A DNA stretch of 64,000 bases from NCBI GenBank assembly GCA_016713425.1, contig JADJPE010000005.1, positions 4,996,501 through 5,060,500 on the forward strand. Direction: 5' to 3'. Source of the DNA: Deltaproteobacteria bacterium (lineage in GTDB: Bacteria; Myxococcota; Kuafuiibacteriia; Kuafuiibacteriales; Kuafuiibacteriaceae). The position numbers and the translations under genes were made by a program. The notes below the pieces were generated by a model. That model saw nothing but the letters and a program-made list of their open reading frames with translations. It was not told the origin of the DNA and did no database searches. Below are positions 37,809-47,278 of the stretch, one piece after another (within the stretch, counting starts at the first letter, position 1; each line of letters begins with the position of its first letter).

Positions 37809-40700
37809 CTAGTTGGGATTCGGCCGTGTGGCTTGTTCGCTCGGTGGGGTCTCTTGGGTGTCGAGCTCCGAAAGATAGCGCTGGATCAGCGGGTCTGCGG
37901 GAGCTATTTGGCGCGCGCGCTCGAGGTAGGTGCGCGCTTCTTTGGCCTTCCCAAGTCCGAAGTACGCCCGCCCACACGTCCGCAAGGCGGTCACGCTTCG
38001 CGGGTCGACCTTGAGCACCCAGCGACAGTCGCGAAGCGTATCTTTGTAGGCTCGCCGTTCGAGCTTGAGCACTGCGAGGTTCGCACGAACCGCGCCGAGG
38101 TGGGGGCTGTGCTCGAGCGCTCGTTCGAGGGCACGCTCTGCGGCGCGTGTTCGCCCCTCACCGTAGTAGAGCTGAAACAGCGAGATGAAGATGTTCTCAG
38201 GCGCCCATGCGTGGTTCAGCGCGGAATATAGAAGCGCTTCGGCGCGTCTGTCGAACGCGCGTGCTTCGCGGATGTAGCCCTGAGCCTTGGCCTCTTGGCC
38301 CTCCTTGCCTGCACGGGCGGCGCGTTGGGCTCGCTCGCTCGCCGCATTTGCAAGGAGATTTGCGAGCGTTTGCCGATAATAGCTCTCGTCTGGGTTGAGC
38401 TTGATCGCTTTCACCTTGTGGCGAATGCGTTGCTGAAGGCAGCTATAGGCCGAGTCTTCGGTGGCCACGCGAGGCCGTGTGCATCCCAAAGCGAAGGCGT
38501 AGTCCGCCTGCCAGGCTCTCACGCCGCCTGCGGCGCTGTGGAGCAGCAGCGCGGAGAGCGCCAGGGTAACGGTGGCGGTCACCGGTGTGATTCTCTTCGG
38601 GGTTGGGGTCTCGATCTCTGCTCGTCCGCGGAAAACGGCCCATTGATCGCGGATCTGCTGGAAAACCGGTCGCGGGCGGTCCGACGCGACGGGTGGCGAA
38701 AGATAGACGGCGGCGCACCCCAGCAGGAAATAGAGGAAGACCGAGCACGCGACGGAGTCGAACCCCGCGATGGAATACACGGCGTAGCTGAAGAACGAGG
38801 TCAGCACGCCAAAGGCGATGCCGCGCTCGACACCTGAGTGCGAGACGACGCCGAAGACATCGTCCCGTGCAGGCGCTTCGAGGCGTTGGTCTTCGCCGGT
38901 GGCGGTGGGCGCTCTGAAGTGACGAAACGAAACATAGAGAAGTCGGGCAAGCAGCCAAAGATATGCGATGAGTCCGAGTAGCCCGAATGACGCCAGCATG
39001 TAGAGGTAGTTGTTGTGCGGGTTGTCGTGGTTGGTCATCGGGTCGAGCGCCTCGAGCTTCATGCTCTTGTGGCTCATGAAGGCGTATCGATACGTCTCCA
39101 TCCCAATCCCGAAGACGTAGACGGCGATCCGACGCCAAAGTGGCGCGTACCACGTGGCGCCTCCATCGTGCGCGACGTGTCTCTCGGCACCGGTCGCGTC
39201 GGAACCCGCGGCATCCAGATCTGCGCCGGCGGACGGACTCGTGATTTGCTCCAAGGAGATCGCTGATCCGCGTTGGGCGGCGTCGCGCAAGTCTTCGGCC
39301 TGGCGAGCCAAAGTGGCCCGGTGGTGGGTGAGCACGCGGATGCTTTCGGTCCACAGATACCTGCGTGTTCCTTGGCCTTGTCCATAGACCGTGTGGGTCG
39401 AATCAAACGCGGCCGGGATCGATTTGAGCGTGCGGACCACCAAATGGTTCGGATATAGCCATACGGACAGGCTTGCCGCCGCGACGCCGGCGACCACGAC
39501 GAAGACGCCAAGGGCTCTCGTAAGGCGGCGACCCGCGGAGTAGGCCGGGAAAAGGCTTGGGAGCAAAAGACTCCCGATGGCGAGTGAGGCCGCGCTTGCC
39601 ACCCAGGCTCCGCGCGTGCGCGTGACGAAGAGCCCGACGACGATGGCGATCACCATGGCCAGGAGCCCACCGGCACCGACCGCGGCCGCGGCGCGCCTGA
39701 CACTGCCCGAACGAGCGCCAAACCAACCCTGCGCGAGCCCGGACGCCACGGCGACAAGGGCGACCGAGGCGAACATGAGCTGCTTCAGGCTGGCGACCAT
39801 CCATGGGTCGGGCTGGCTCCAGGTGCGCTTGAGCTCGCCGTAGAGCTCGAGGCGCGCCTCCATGACGACCGACGGGATCATGAGCTGGAGAGCAAGCACG
39901 GCCACGAATCCCAGGACGTAGAAGACCACGACCCACAGCGTTGCCCTCCAGCGTGGGTCGGGGTTTTCATTCCAACGTTTCTGCGCGAACACCTTCGCCG
40001 CCTGGGTCAGGGCCAGCATGCTGGAGATGGGGAAGACGAGGGCCAGCGCGTTACCGGCGAAGGTTGCGTTGCCGAGCGTCGAATAGACCTTGTCCTTGGG
40101 CTCGAGAAAGAAGCGATAGGGGTCGAGTCCGCGAGCCTGAAGGAGTCCGTAGGCGCCGATGATCGATCCCAGGACAAGCAGGACGCTGAGCCCCAAGAGC
40201 GCGCCGCGCTTGGACCGGAGCGAAGTCGCGGTCACGACGAAGAGGCCGACGCACCCCAAGAAGCCTTGGAGGCCGAACTGGCGCTCGTACACTCCGTAAA
40301 GACTCGTCACCGGATCGATCGACAGCAGGGTGGAGATCGCGATGGCGCCGGTGAGGAGCATCACGGGTGCAAAGAAAAGGCGAATGCTCCGCCACGTGTA
40401 GCCTCGGCCGAACACGCCGTAGAACACCCAGGCCAGGAAGAGAGCTGAGCCGCCCGTCTTGAGTGCGACGGCCTTGGGCACGTCAAAGACGCGGTTTACG
40501 TCGCTGGAGAAGTAGAGTGCGACCAGGGCCACGACAAGGGCGGCGCCGGAGAACAAGAGGGCGCCGATGGCCCCGTCGAAAAGCGGATCCTTGGGTGCTG
40601 ATGTCTCGCTGCTGCCTTTTTGCGCGGGCTGTGCGGAGCTTGAGCTCGAACGGCTTCCTGCCGACGGCTTTCCCGCGGCGCCGCGATTCTTCCGGCCCAT
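37809..40700 (-). CDS. O-antigen ligase/polymerase-like membrane protein with TPR tail
   Basis: 963 aa. A Ser-rich N-terminal tail leads into about 11-13 membrane segments (roughly residues 45-700). The large periplasmic loop typical of the Wzy/WaaL family holds RRYLWTESIRVL and, after it, IGMETYRYAFMSHKSM and NHDNPHNNYLYMLASFG; the H-x-x-P-H-N-x-x-L stretch is the family signature. The C-terminal 200 residues are TPR repeats (AERALERALEHSPHLGAVRANLAVLK; LRTCGRAYFGLGKAKEARTYLERARQIAP). It is probably an inner-membrane polysaccharide polymerase or ligase, or another member of this broad family. The stop is TAG at 37809. It is divergent from ffh with 225 bp between. Confidence 0.85.
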   Translation of the reverse strand: MGRKNRGAAGKPSAGSRSSSSSAQPAQKGSSETSAPKDPLFDGAIGALLFSGAALVVALVALYFSSDVNRVFDVPKAVALKTGGSALFLAWVFYGVFGRGYTWRSIRLFFAPVMLLTGAIAISTLLSIDPVTSLYGVYERQFGLQGFLGCVGLFVVTATSLRSKRGALLGLSVLLVLGSIIGAYGLLQARGLDPYRFFLEPKDKVYSTLGNATFAGNALALVFPISSMLALTQAAKVFAQKRWNENPDPRWRATLWVVVFYVLGFVAVLALQLMIPSVVMEARLELYGELKRTWSQPDPWMVASLKQLMFASVALVAVASGLAQGWFGARSGSVRRAAAAVGAGGLLAMVIAIVVGLFVTRTRGAWVASAASLAIGSLLLPSLFPAYSAGRRLTRALGVFVVVAGVAAASLSVWLYPNHLVVRTLKSIPAAFDSTHTVYGQGQGTRRYLWTESIRVLTHHRATLARQAEDLRDAAQRGSAISLEQITSPSAGADLDAAGSDATGAERHVAHDGGATWYAPLWRRIAVYVFGIGMETYRYAFMSHKSMKLEALDPMTNHDNPHNNYLYMLASFGLLGLIAYLWLLARLLYVSFRHFRAPTATGEDQRLEAPARDDVFGVVSHSGVERGIAFGVLTSFFSYAVYSIAGFDSVACSVFLYFLLGCAAVYLSPPVASDRPRPVFQQIRDQWAVFRGRAEIETPTPKRITPVTATVTLALSALLLHSAAGGVRAWQADYAFALGCTRPRVATEDSAYSCLQQRIRHKVKAIKLNPDESYYRQTLANLLANAASERAQRAARAGKEGQEAKAQGYIREARAFDRRAEALLYSALNHAWAPENIFISLFQLYYGEGRTRAAERALERALEHSPHLGAVRANLAVLKLERRAYKDTLRDCRWVLKVDPRSVTALRTCGRAYFGLGKAKEARTYLERARQIAPADPLIQRYLSELDTQETPPSEQATRPNPN

Positions 40701-40764
40701 CGGGGCGGCTCTACGCCAAGCGGCATGGGTCCGTCGACTTCTTTATGGGCGAGATCGCAGGCAT

Positions 40765-40776
40765 GGTCCCGGGACC
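40765..40776. promoter_or_regulatory. Palindrome in the ligase/ffh divergent promoter region
   Basis: Perfect 12 bp palindrome GGTCCCGGGACC, 65 bp from the ligase start and 150 bp before the ffh ATG. Another partly symmetric GGGACCGTCCC follows at 40780-40790. It could be an operator. No regulator is identified. Confidence 0.3.
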
Positions 40777-40925
40777 TGCGGGACCGTCCCGGGGGGGGCG
40801 GCGAAGGCGCGGAAGGACGTGGGAAGGACGCGGGGAGGCATGCGCCTTGGCGGTCTTTGCATCTGAGTTGCTCGAACCGGTCGACGGATGCCCCCCGATC
40901 CGCTAGCTCTCGACCCGCAGAAGTT

Positions 40926-42551
40926 ATGCTCGAAACCGTCGCAAAAGGCTTTCGTATGGCCAAGGCAAAGCTCATGGCGGGGGCGATCTCCGGGGCCGCC
41001 ATGGAGGAAGCTGTCCGCGACATTCGGATGTCGCTGCTCGAAGCGGATGTCGATCTCGATGTCGCGAAGACGTTCATCGATCGCGTGAAGGCTCGGGCGC
41101 GAGAAGAGATCGTGGACAAGGTCGCGGAGGTCGAGCGCGATGGGCGGGTTCAGCAGGTTACGCCGTACCATCGATTCGTTGCGATTTGCCAGGAGGAGCT
41201 CGAGGCCCTGATGGGCGGCGCCGAAGCTGAGCTGACCCTTGCGCCGCGGGGCGTAACTGCGGTGATGATGGTCGGGCTTCAAGGGGCCGGAAAGACGACA
41301 TCTGCGGCCAAGCTGGCTCGATGGCTCGTCGAACGAGAGGGCAAGAAGGTGATGATGGTCGCTGCGGACGTGCAGCGGCCGGCCGCCATCGACCAGCTCG
41401 AGACGCTGGGCTCGCGAATCTCCGTGCCGGTGTTCGCGGATCGAGGTGCCGATCCTTTGACCGTATGTGGGGCGGCGCTCGAGCGGGCCGGTCGAACGGG
41501 GTGCGACGTCGTCATCTTCGATACCGCGGGTCGACTCGCGGTGGACGAAGTGCTGATGGATGAACTGCGGCGAATTCGTGATCGAACGAAGCCTCAAGAG
41601 ATCTTGCTCGTCGTCGATGCCATGATCGGACAAGACGCCGTCCGCACGGCGCGCGCATTCGACGAAGCGCTCGGCATTACCGGGGTCGTCATGACGAAAG
41701 TCGACGGCGATGCTCGCGGTGGTGCCGCGCTTTCGATCAAAGAGATCACCGGCAAGCCGATCAAATTCGTCGGGATGGGCGAAGACGTGGAGTCGTTGGA
41801 GGTTTTCCGGCCCGACGGCTTTGCCTCGCGAATCCTCGGTATGGGTGATGTCGTTGGGCTGGTCAAGGAGTTCGAACGTCACGTCGACCAAGACAGGGCC
41901 GAGGAGGACGCCGAGCGGATGTTTCGGGGGCAGTTCGATATGGGCGACTTTGTCGACCAGATCGGCATCATCCGCAAGATGGGCTCGCTCAAGGAACTCT
42001 TCGACAAGATGCCGATGTTTCAAGAGGGCATGCCGGAGGGTTTCAGACCCGATGAGCGTGAGTTTACGAAGATCATCGCAGTGCACGATTCGATGACTCC
42101 GCTCGAGCGCCGTCGGCCGGCGCTGATTCGAGATGAGAAGAGGCTACTCCGGGTGGCGGCGGGAGCCGGCCGTTCGCGCGAGCAGGTCCTCGACGTCTTG
42201 GCGAAGTTCGACACGATGCGCCGAATGATGATCTCGCTCGGCGACCAGCCGTCTTTGATCACAAAACTCCCCGGGTTCCATCAGCTCGCCCAGGTTCGGA
42301 AGTTGCGCGGTCTGGATCTGGCGGATCTTTTCGGTGATGCCTTCGAGCTTCCGAAAGAACCTGGCGACGAGGACGAGGACGACGACCTCGAGTCGGACGA
42401 GGTGGGAAGCTCGACGGCTCAGCCCAAGCGGCGCGAGTACTTTCAGAACCTGTCGAAGCCGAAGGGGACGGCGCAAGTCGACCGGCAAAAAGACAAGAAT
42501 CGCAAGAAGAAAAAGCTCGCCACCCAGGCTCGCAAGCGCAACCGCCGTTGA
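40926..42551 (+). CDS. ffh: Signal recognition particle protein Ffh
   Basis: 541 aa SRP54 GTPase that targets nascent membrane proteins. N domain: VAKGFRMAKAKLMAG. G domain: P-loop GLQGAGKTTSAAKLA, DTAGRLAVDE and TKVDGDARGGAALS. M domain: from RGQFDMGDFVDQI through MGSLKELFDKMP to the RNA-binding helix-turn-helix KRLLRVAAGAGRSREQV. Compared with E. coli Ffh, the RNA-binding motif (S-R-K-R-R-I-A-A-G-C-G) has lost its Ser and several basic residues, but the key Arg and the AAG-x-G turn remain. The protein is about 90 residues longer than usual, with an acidic stretch (DEDEDDD) and a Lys/Arg-rich end. ATG 40926 gives the canonical N-terminus. Confidence 0.95.
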   Translation: MLETVAKGFRMAKAKLMAGAISGAAMEEAVRDIRMSLLEADVDLDVAKTFIDRVKARAREEIVDKVAEVERDGRVQQVTPYHRFVAICQEELEALMGGAEAELTLAPRGVTAVMMVGLQGAGKTTSAAKLARWLVEREGKKVMMVAADVQRPAAIDQLETLGSRISVPVFADRGADPLTVCGAALERAGRTGCDVVIFDTAGRLAVDEVLMDELRRIRDRTKPQEILLVVDAMIGQDAVRTARAFDEALGITGVVMTKVDGDARGGAALSIKEITGKPIKFVGMGEDVESLEVFRPDGFASRILGMGDVVGLVKEFERHVDQDRAEEDAERMFRGQFDMGDFVDQIGIIRKMGSLKELFDKMPMFQEGMPEGFRPDEREFTKIIAVHDSMTPLERRRPALIRDEKRLLRVAAGAGRSREQVLDVLAKFDTMRRMMISLGDQPSLITKLPGFHQLAQVRKLRGLDLADLFGDAFELPKEPGDEDEDDDLESDEVGSSTAQPKRREYFQNLSKPKGTAQVDRQKDKNRKKKKLATQARKRNRR

Positions 42552-42668
42552 CGAGGCTTGTTTCGCGACGGACCGAGCTCGGTCGACCGATGTGGGGTGA
42601 AGTGTGGATGTTGGCATCCGAGCTTTGACCGGTTGAGCCGCGATGGGGTCGTCGGGTAGCTTTCACCC

Positions 42669-43343
42669 GTGCCGAATTCACAATTCCGTTTTCTCCGATC
42701 ACTCCATCCCTGGGGCGTTGCGGTGGCGTTCGTCGCCGTGGCGTGTGTCTTTCCGGTGACGTCGTTGCGGGCGGCCGACATCACCAAAATCACGCCCGAG
42801 GACTATTTCGGCGCGGCCTACTACCGCCAAGCACTCGAACACCCCGCGGTGCAAAAAGCACGTTCCGAAGACCAACGCGTTGGCTTGGTTGCGCGCGACA
42901 TGGGCTGGAAGAAGCAGGCCCTTTGGGCCTCGATCAAGAAAGTGGCCGCATTGGGCGGCGACCCGCTCGAGCTCGCCAAGGCCGGCCTTCAAAGCGAGTT
43001 CGCGTCTTCGCGGGCGCGCGGGCGAATTCTGACGACGGTCATGAGCGACGAAGAACCGAAGCACGTCGTGCTCTACGTGCGCTTTCAGGTGCAGCGGAAG
43101 GAAGACGTCATCAAAGATGCCGCGGCCATCGCGGCCGTTGTTGCACGCGCAGCGCCGTTTGTGTCGACGCTTTCCCTCGCCGCGATCGCGCCCCGCGCGG
43201 GCGCGTCCACGACCGGCGCATTCTGGTCAGCCAAGATCAGTCAAGGCTCCATGGCTCGCATTCAGGAGCGACGGATCGAGGACTACGCGGAACGCTTGTA
43301 TTCTGGCCTGTTCGAGGGCACGACCCCGGTCGCCGCGCGCTGA
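42669..43343 (+). CDS. Secreted protein of unknown function
   Basis: 224 aa from GTG 42669. A clear signal peptide (VAVAFVAVACVFPVTSLRA) ends near residue 35. The rest is mixed alpha/beta with no motif I recognise. It carries one short hydrophobic stretch (VVARAAPFVSTLSLAAIAP) that might be membrane-active. No Shine-Dalgarno sequence is obvious before the GTG. It lies 117 bp after ffh on the same strand and 209 bp before the large kinase gene. Confidence 0.6.
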   Translation: MPNSQFRFLRSLHPWGVAVAFVAVACVFPVTSLRAADITKITPEDYFGAAYYRQALEHPAVQKARSEDQRVGLVARDMGWKKQALWASIKKVAALGGDPLELAKAGLQSEFASSRARGRILTTVMSDEEPKHVVLYVRFQVQRKEDVIKDAAAIAAVVARAAPFVSTLSLAAIAPRAGASTTGAFWSAKISQGSMARIQERRIEDYAERLYSGLFEGTTPVAAR

Positions 43344-43552
43344 GCCGCTGCTTCGTCGCAGTCGCGGGTGGGGAATGAGCACACCTGACGCCGTTCGCCT
43401 CGATCGTGTGGGTGGTACGAACACCGCGCGGCCGCCGACGTCGGCCGTTCTGCTTCGGAATGGCTAATGAACGTGTCTGCGCGAACGTTTGACCCAGTCC
43501 TTGGCCTCAAATACGCTTTCGGGAGAGTCTAGCCTGGTCGAGGACCCAACCC

Positions 43553-46500
43553 TTGCTCGTCAGCCACCATAGCGCGAATCAGAACGAACGCATCGGCCGA
43601 TTCGAGGTCCTTCGAAAGATCGCAACCGGTGGAATGGCTGAGCTCTTCCTGGCTCGGCAGGTGGGGATGGAGGGATTCGAGAAGGTCGTTGCCATCAAGC
43701 GAATTCTGGCTCACCTCGCCTACGACGAAGAGTTCATCAACATGTTCCGGGATGAGGCGCGTCTCGTCGCGAAGCTCTCTCACCCCAACATCGTTCAGAT
43801 CTATGACCTCGCGAAGGCCGACGACACGTACTTCATTGCGATGGAGTACATTCCGGGCCGCAATCTCTCGTCGGTCGCGAAGCGAAGCCGAGCGAAGGGG
43901 ACGGTTTTTCCTCCTGAGTACATCGCCCGCTGCGTCGCCCAGGCATGCGAAGGTCTCTATTACGCGCATACCCGCAAGGACATGGACGGGAAGCCGCTGG
44001 AGATCGTGCACCGCGACGTCTCTCCACAGAACATCATCTTGTCATTTTCGGGCGCCGTGAAGCTCGTCGATTTTGGCATCGCCAAAGCGGCGACCAAGAT
44101 CGCGCACACCCGAGCCGGCGTGCTTAAGGGCAAGTACGCGTACATGTCTCCCGAGCAAATTCGTGGTGAGGTCATTGACGCTCGATCTGACATCTTCGCC
44201 GTCGGCATTGTCCTTTACGAACTCCTTTGCGGCCGGCGCCCGTTCGAGAAGGACAACTCCATCCAGACACTGAAGGCCATCGTCCAAGATCCGCACATTG
44301 ATTGCCGGGAGCTCAACCCGAACATTCCGGACGTGCTCGCCGAGATCATCGATCGGGCGCTCGTCAAGGATCCGAAGCGCCGATTTCAGTCGGCGCAGGA
44401 GGCGCAGATCGCGCTTGAAGACTTCGTGAGTGCGAGCCCTGTCCGATCCAACAACATCGCGATCAGCCGCTGGGTGACCGACTTGTTCGCCGAGGAGCTC
44501 TCCAAGGACCGTGGGGGCACAGTCCTTCTGCCGGGGTTGGGCGAGGTCATTCTTCCCGAGGTCGACGTTGAGAAGGACCTCGACGCTGGACAGAACATGA
44601 TGGCCGCGCCCGAGCCGGTGTCCCCGAGCGCGGACTCGATGCCTCCTTACGAGACGCCGGATCTGGTCAGCGACGCGCTGCCCGGAATCGCGCGGTCGCC
44701 CGCTCGCCCTCCGATTCCCGCGCCTTCGACGCTCGCGGCCACGGAGGGCGTAGCTTGGGGCAGTCCGGAAATCGACTCCGACGCAGGCTCTCCGCGTCGT
44801 GGGGGGTCCGATGGCGGATGGGATCGGGATCGGACAGTTCTCGATGCGGCGTTCTCGGAGTCGTCTCTCTCGTCCTTGGGTGCCGGGCAGGAAGAGGAGA
44901 CCGAGTTTGCAGATGACGAAACGAGGCGGCCCGCGAACGCGGAGGTGAGCGCCGGAGGCTCAACGCTGCCGAGGACGACGTCTCGTCCTGGCGATCTTGA
45001 GGCGCCAGCGACGATCGACATGTCGTCAGAGGATCCGTGGAGCGAGGCCACGGTGGGGCCAGATGTTTCGCCGGATCGCGCCGATCTTCCGAGCGACGTC
45101 GCGCTCCAGCCGGCGGCTCCTTTGGCGATCAAGCAAGAAATGCCGGCGGGCGAACTCGCCGCTGACCCGACCGTGCCGCAACGGGCAGTCCAGGGTCCGA
45201 CCACGAAGGCGCCGACCCCGTCGTCCGAGTCTCTGGCACAAGCCAGAGGTTTGGCGGGTCCGGCTGGCCTTCGGACGGGAACCGAAGAAGCGCGTTCCGG
45301 ACCGGAGGACGGTGCAAAGTGGCGCGATCGGACCGATTTCGATGCGCAAGCGGTGTGGTCGGCTCCCGACTTCGCGGATCCTAGATCAGACGAAGACTCC
45401 GCGGTCGACGGCGCACTGTTTGCCGCCTTCGGAGCGATCGAGGCTGAGCCCTATGACGATGGGCGCACGGCCTCTCCACTACCCGAGAACCTCGCGGAGT
45501 TCGCGTCGGACAGTTCGGCGAACGGGATCACGGGCGAGCATCCTTTGAATGCGGAGGACTTCGTCGCGCTCGGGCGTGAGCGTGAGGCGTTTCTTGACGA
45601 TGCGACGGTGGCGGAGCCGCAAGGGCGCTACCCATCCACCGATCGCGATGCGCTCGTTGAGCCGTTTCTCCCGTCGGACACCGATGAAGCCGCCGCGGCT
45701 CACCAGGGTGATGACGCCGATGAGGCGCTGAGCCAAGTGCGCTTCGATGACGACCGCACGACGCGTGCTCGTGGGGGGGGCGCGGTGGTCGAAGTGTCGT
45801 TGGATCCGTCGGACGTTCTTGGAACTGCACCCGGGGTTTCGCTCGGTGGGAGTGCGCATTGGGGGGCCGAGATTCCCATGGACATCGAGCCGGAGGTCCC
45901 CCGGAAGAGTCTCGGTCGTCGACATGGGCTCGCCGAACCCTCGCATGGGCAGCGTCAGCGTCTCCAAGACGAAGAGCTCTTCGATCCGGACGAGGCGGAC
46001 GACGAAGTCACGATCCGAGGCGGAGGTTCATCCGACGGCCTGGCCGACGCCGTGGTGCTGCGCGCGGAGGCGGATGACTCGGGGAACCGCGCGTTGTCCG
46101 GGCTGATGCCCCGGTCGAATCCTCCCCTCATGTTCAAGGATCCGGCCGCCCCGCTGTCGATGGCCGGTGAGATCGCCCAGCTTCACGCCCCAGGGCAGCC
46201 CGCTGCGAATGCGATCGGGAGCACGAATGTGCCCCCGGCGAGTCTCTCGCTCTCCGATGTGTTGTCGCGCCCGATGAGGAGGTCTCAACCGGAAGGCTAC
46301 ACCCCTTTTGCGCCGGTGAATGAACCCGCGCGACCGGAGCGAGATCGGACCGATACCAAGCCGGATCGCACGCGCGAACCGGAACCTGGGGGTGTCTCGA
46401 CGACGTCTGACCCTCCGCCCACGCTCGAGCGAGGTTCGCGACCTGCGATGCGTCGAATTCGTGAAGTTGTCCGTGATCGTCCCTCGTCGCTGCCTCCTCA

Positions 46501-47053
46501 GGGCGCAAGACCCGCCGCGCCCGCGGATTTGGACATCGATGGCCTTGGCGAGACGGCACCGACCGGTGAGGACATCGGTCCGCTGGGCGGCCCGGTCGGG
46601 CTGCCGACGCTGGGCGACCGACCCCTGAGCCCTGGCCTAACCGAGGGCCCCACCGCGGAACACCATCGGTCGCTTCTCAGGTCCCTCATCGTCCCGGGCG
46701 TCGTGGCGCTCACGCTCGCGCTGGTTGTCTTCGGGTTGCTGGCTCTTGCGTGGCCGGAGATCGTCGGGAGCAGCTCTCCATCGTTGCGGGTGACGACGAC
46801 GCCCGAGGGCGCCGCTGTCTTCATCAATGGGCGCCGGCAAGATGGGGTGACGCCGCTGTCGCTGCGTGGGCTGGCGGGAGGCAAGAGCTACGTGCTTCGA
46901 CTTGAGCTCGAGGGCCACGAGACGGTGGAACGTGATCTCCCTCTGCCCGACAGCAAGAATCCGATCGTCATCACGGTACCGCTCCGTGCACTGAGTCCCG
47001 AACCCAAGACGATGCGTGGAGGGGACGATCTCTTGATCGTTCCGGAACCCTAG
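43553..47053 (+). CDS. Large Ser/Thr kinase with PEGA domain
   Basis: 1166 aa. Kinase domain at about 17-290: IATGGMAELFLARQ, VVAIKRI, HRDVSPQN near 153 and DFGIAKA. A very long acidic, Ser/Pro-rich disordered linker (about 300-1040) follows, then one membrane segment at about 1045-1068 and a C-terminal periplasmic PEGA domain (LRVTTTPEGAAVFINGRRQDG; LRLELEGHETVERDLPLP). This predicts a transmembrane kinase sensing or binding something in the envelope. The start is TTG at 43553. The TAG stop lies within CCCTAG. IS copy 2 begins 139 bp downstream. Confidence 0.9.
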   Translation: MLVSHHSANQNERIGRFEVLRKIATGGMAELFLARQVGMEGFEKVVAIKRILAHLAYDEEFINMFRDEARLVAKLSHPNIVQIYDLAKADDTYFIAMEYIPGRNLSSVAKRSRAKGTVFPPEYIARCVAQACEGLYYAHTRKDMDGKPLEIVHRDVSPQNIILSFSGAVKLVDFGIAKAATKIAHTRAGVLKGKYAYMSPEQIRGEVIDARSDIFAVGIVLYELLCGRRPFEKDNSIQTLKAIVQDPHIDCRELNPNIPDVLAEIIDRALVKDPKRRFQSAQEAQIALEDFVSASPVRSNNIAISRWVTDLFAEELSKDRGGTVLLPGLGEVILPEVDVEKDLDAGQNMMAAPEPVSPSADSMPPYETPDLVSDALPGIARSPARPPIPAPSTLAATEGVAWGSPEIDSDAGSPRRGGSDGGWDRDRTVLDAAFSESSLSSLGAGQEEETEFADDETRRPANAEVSAGGSTLPRTTSRPGDLEAPATIDMSSEDPWSEATVGPDVSPDRADLPSDVALQPAAPLAIKQEMPAGELAADPTVPQRAVQGPTTKAPTPSSESLAQARGLAGPAGLRTGTEEARSGPEDGAKWRDRTDFDAQAVWSAPDFADPRSDEDSAVDGALFAAFGAIEAEPYDDGRTASPLPENLAEFASDSSANGITGEHPLNAEDFVALGREREAFLDDATVAEPQGRYPSTDRDALVEPFLPSDTDEAAAAHQGDDADEALSQVRFDDDRTTRARGGGAVVEVSLDPSDVLGTAPGVSLGGSAHWGAEIPMDIEPEVPRKSLGRRHGLAEPSHGQRQRLQDEELFDPDEADDEVTIRGGGSSDGLADAVVLRAEADDSGNRALSGLMPRSNPPLMFKDPAAPLSMAGEIAQLHAPGQPAANAIGSTNVPPASLSLSDVLSRPMRRSQPEGYTPFAPVNEPARPERDRTDTKPDRTREPEPGGVSTTSDPPPTLERGSRPAMRRIREVVRDRPSSLPPQGARPAAPADLDIDGLGETAPTGEDIGPLGGPVGLPTLGDRPLSPGLTEGPTAEHHRSLLRSLIVPGVVALTLALVVFGLLALAWPEIVGSSSPSLRVTTTPEGAAVFINGRRQDGVTPLSLRGLAGGKSYVLRLELEGHETVERDLPLPDSKNPIVITVPLRALSPEPKTMRGGDDLLIVPEP

Positions 47054-47190
47054 ACGCTCGTTCGAAGTCAGCTTCACAGGTGTAGGGGCTTGTCCAGACA
47101 TCGACGAAAACGACCTGCTCCCTCTTCAGAATGCGTTCTCAATCGCCGTCACCTTTTTCTGACACGATCCACCCGGGGGTCGTCCCGGCA

Positions 47191-47216
47191 CTAGATGTGC
47201 TCGGCTGAGATTTCGA
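47191..47216 (+). repeat. Terminal inverted repeat of IS copy 2 (transposase end)
   Basis: Twenty-six bp beginning CTAGATGTGCTCGGC, identical to the transposase-end repeat of copy 1 and matching the inverted 49211-49236 with four mismatches. Confidence 0.9.
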
Positions 47217-47278
47217 GCCGCTCTTGCGCAGACCTCGAGCGCGGATCATGGTGTGGCGATCTCCAGGGAGGGGATCGT

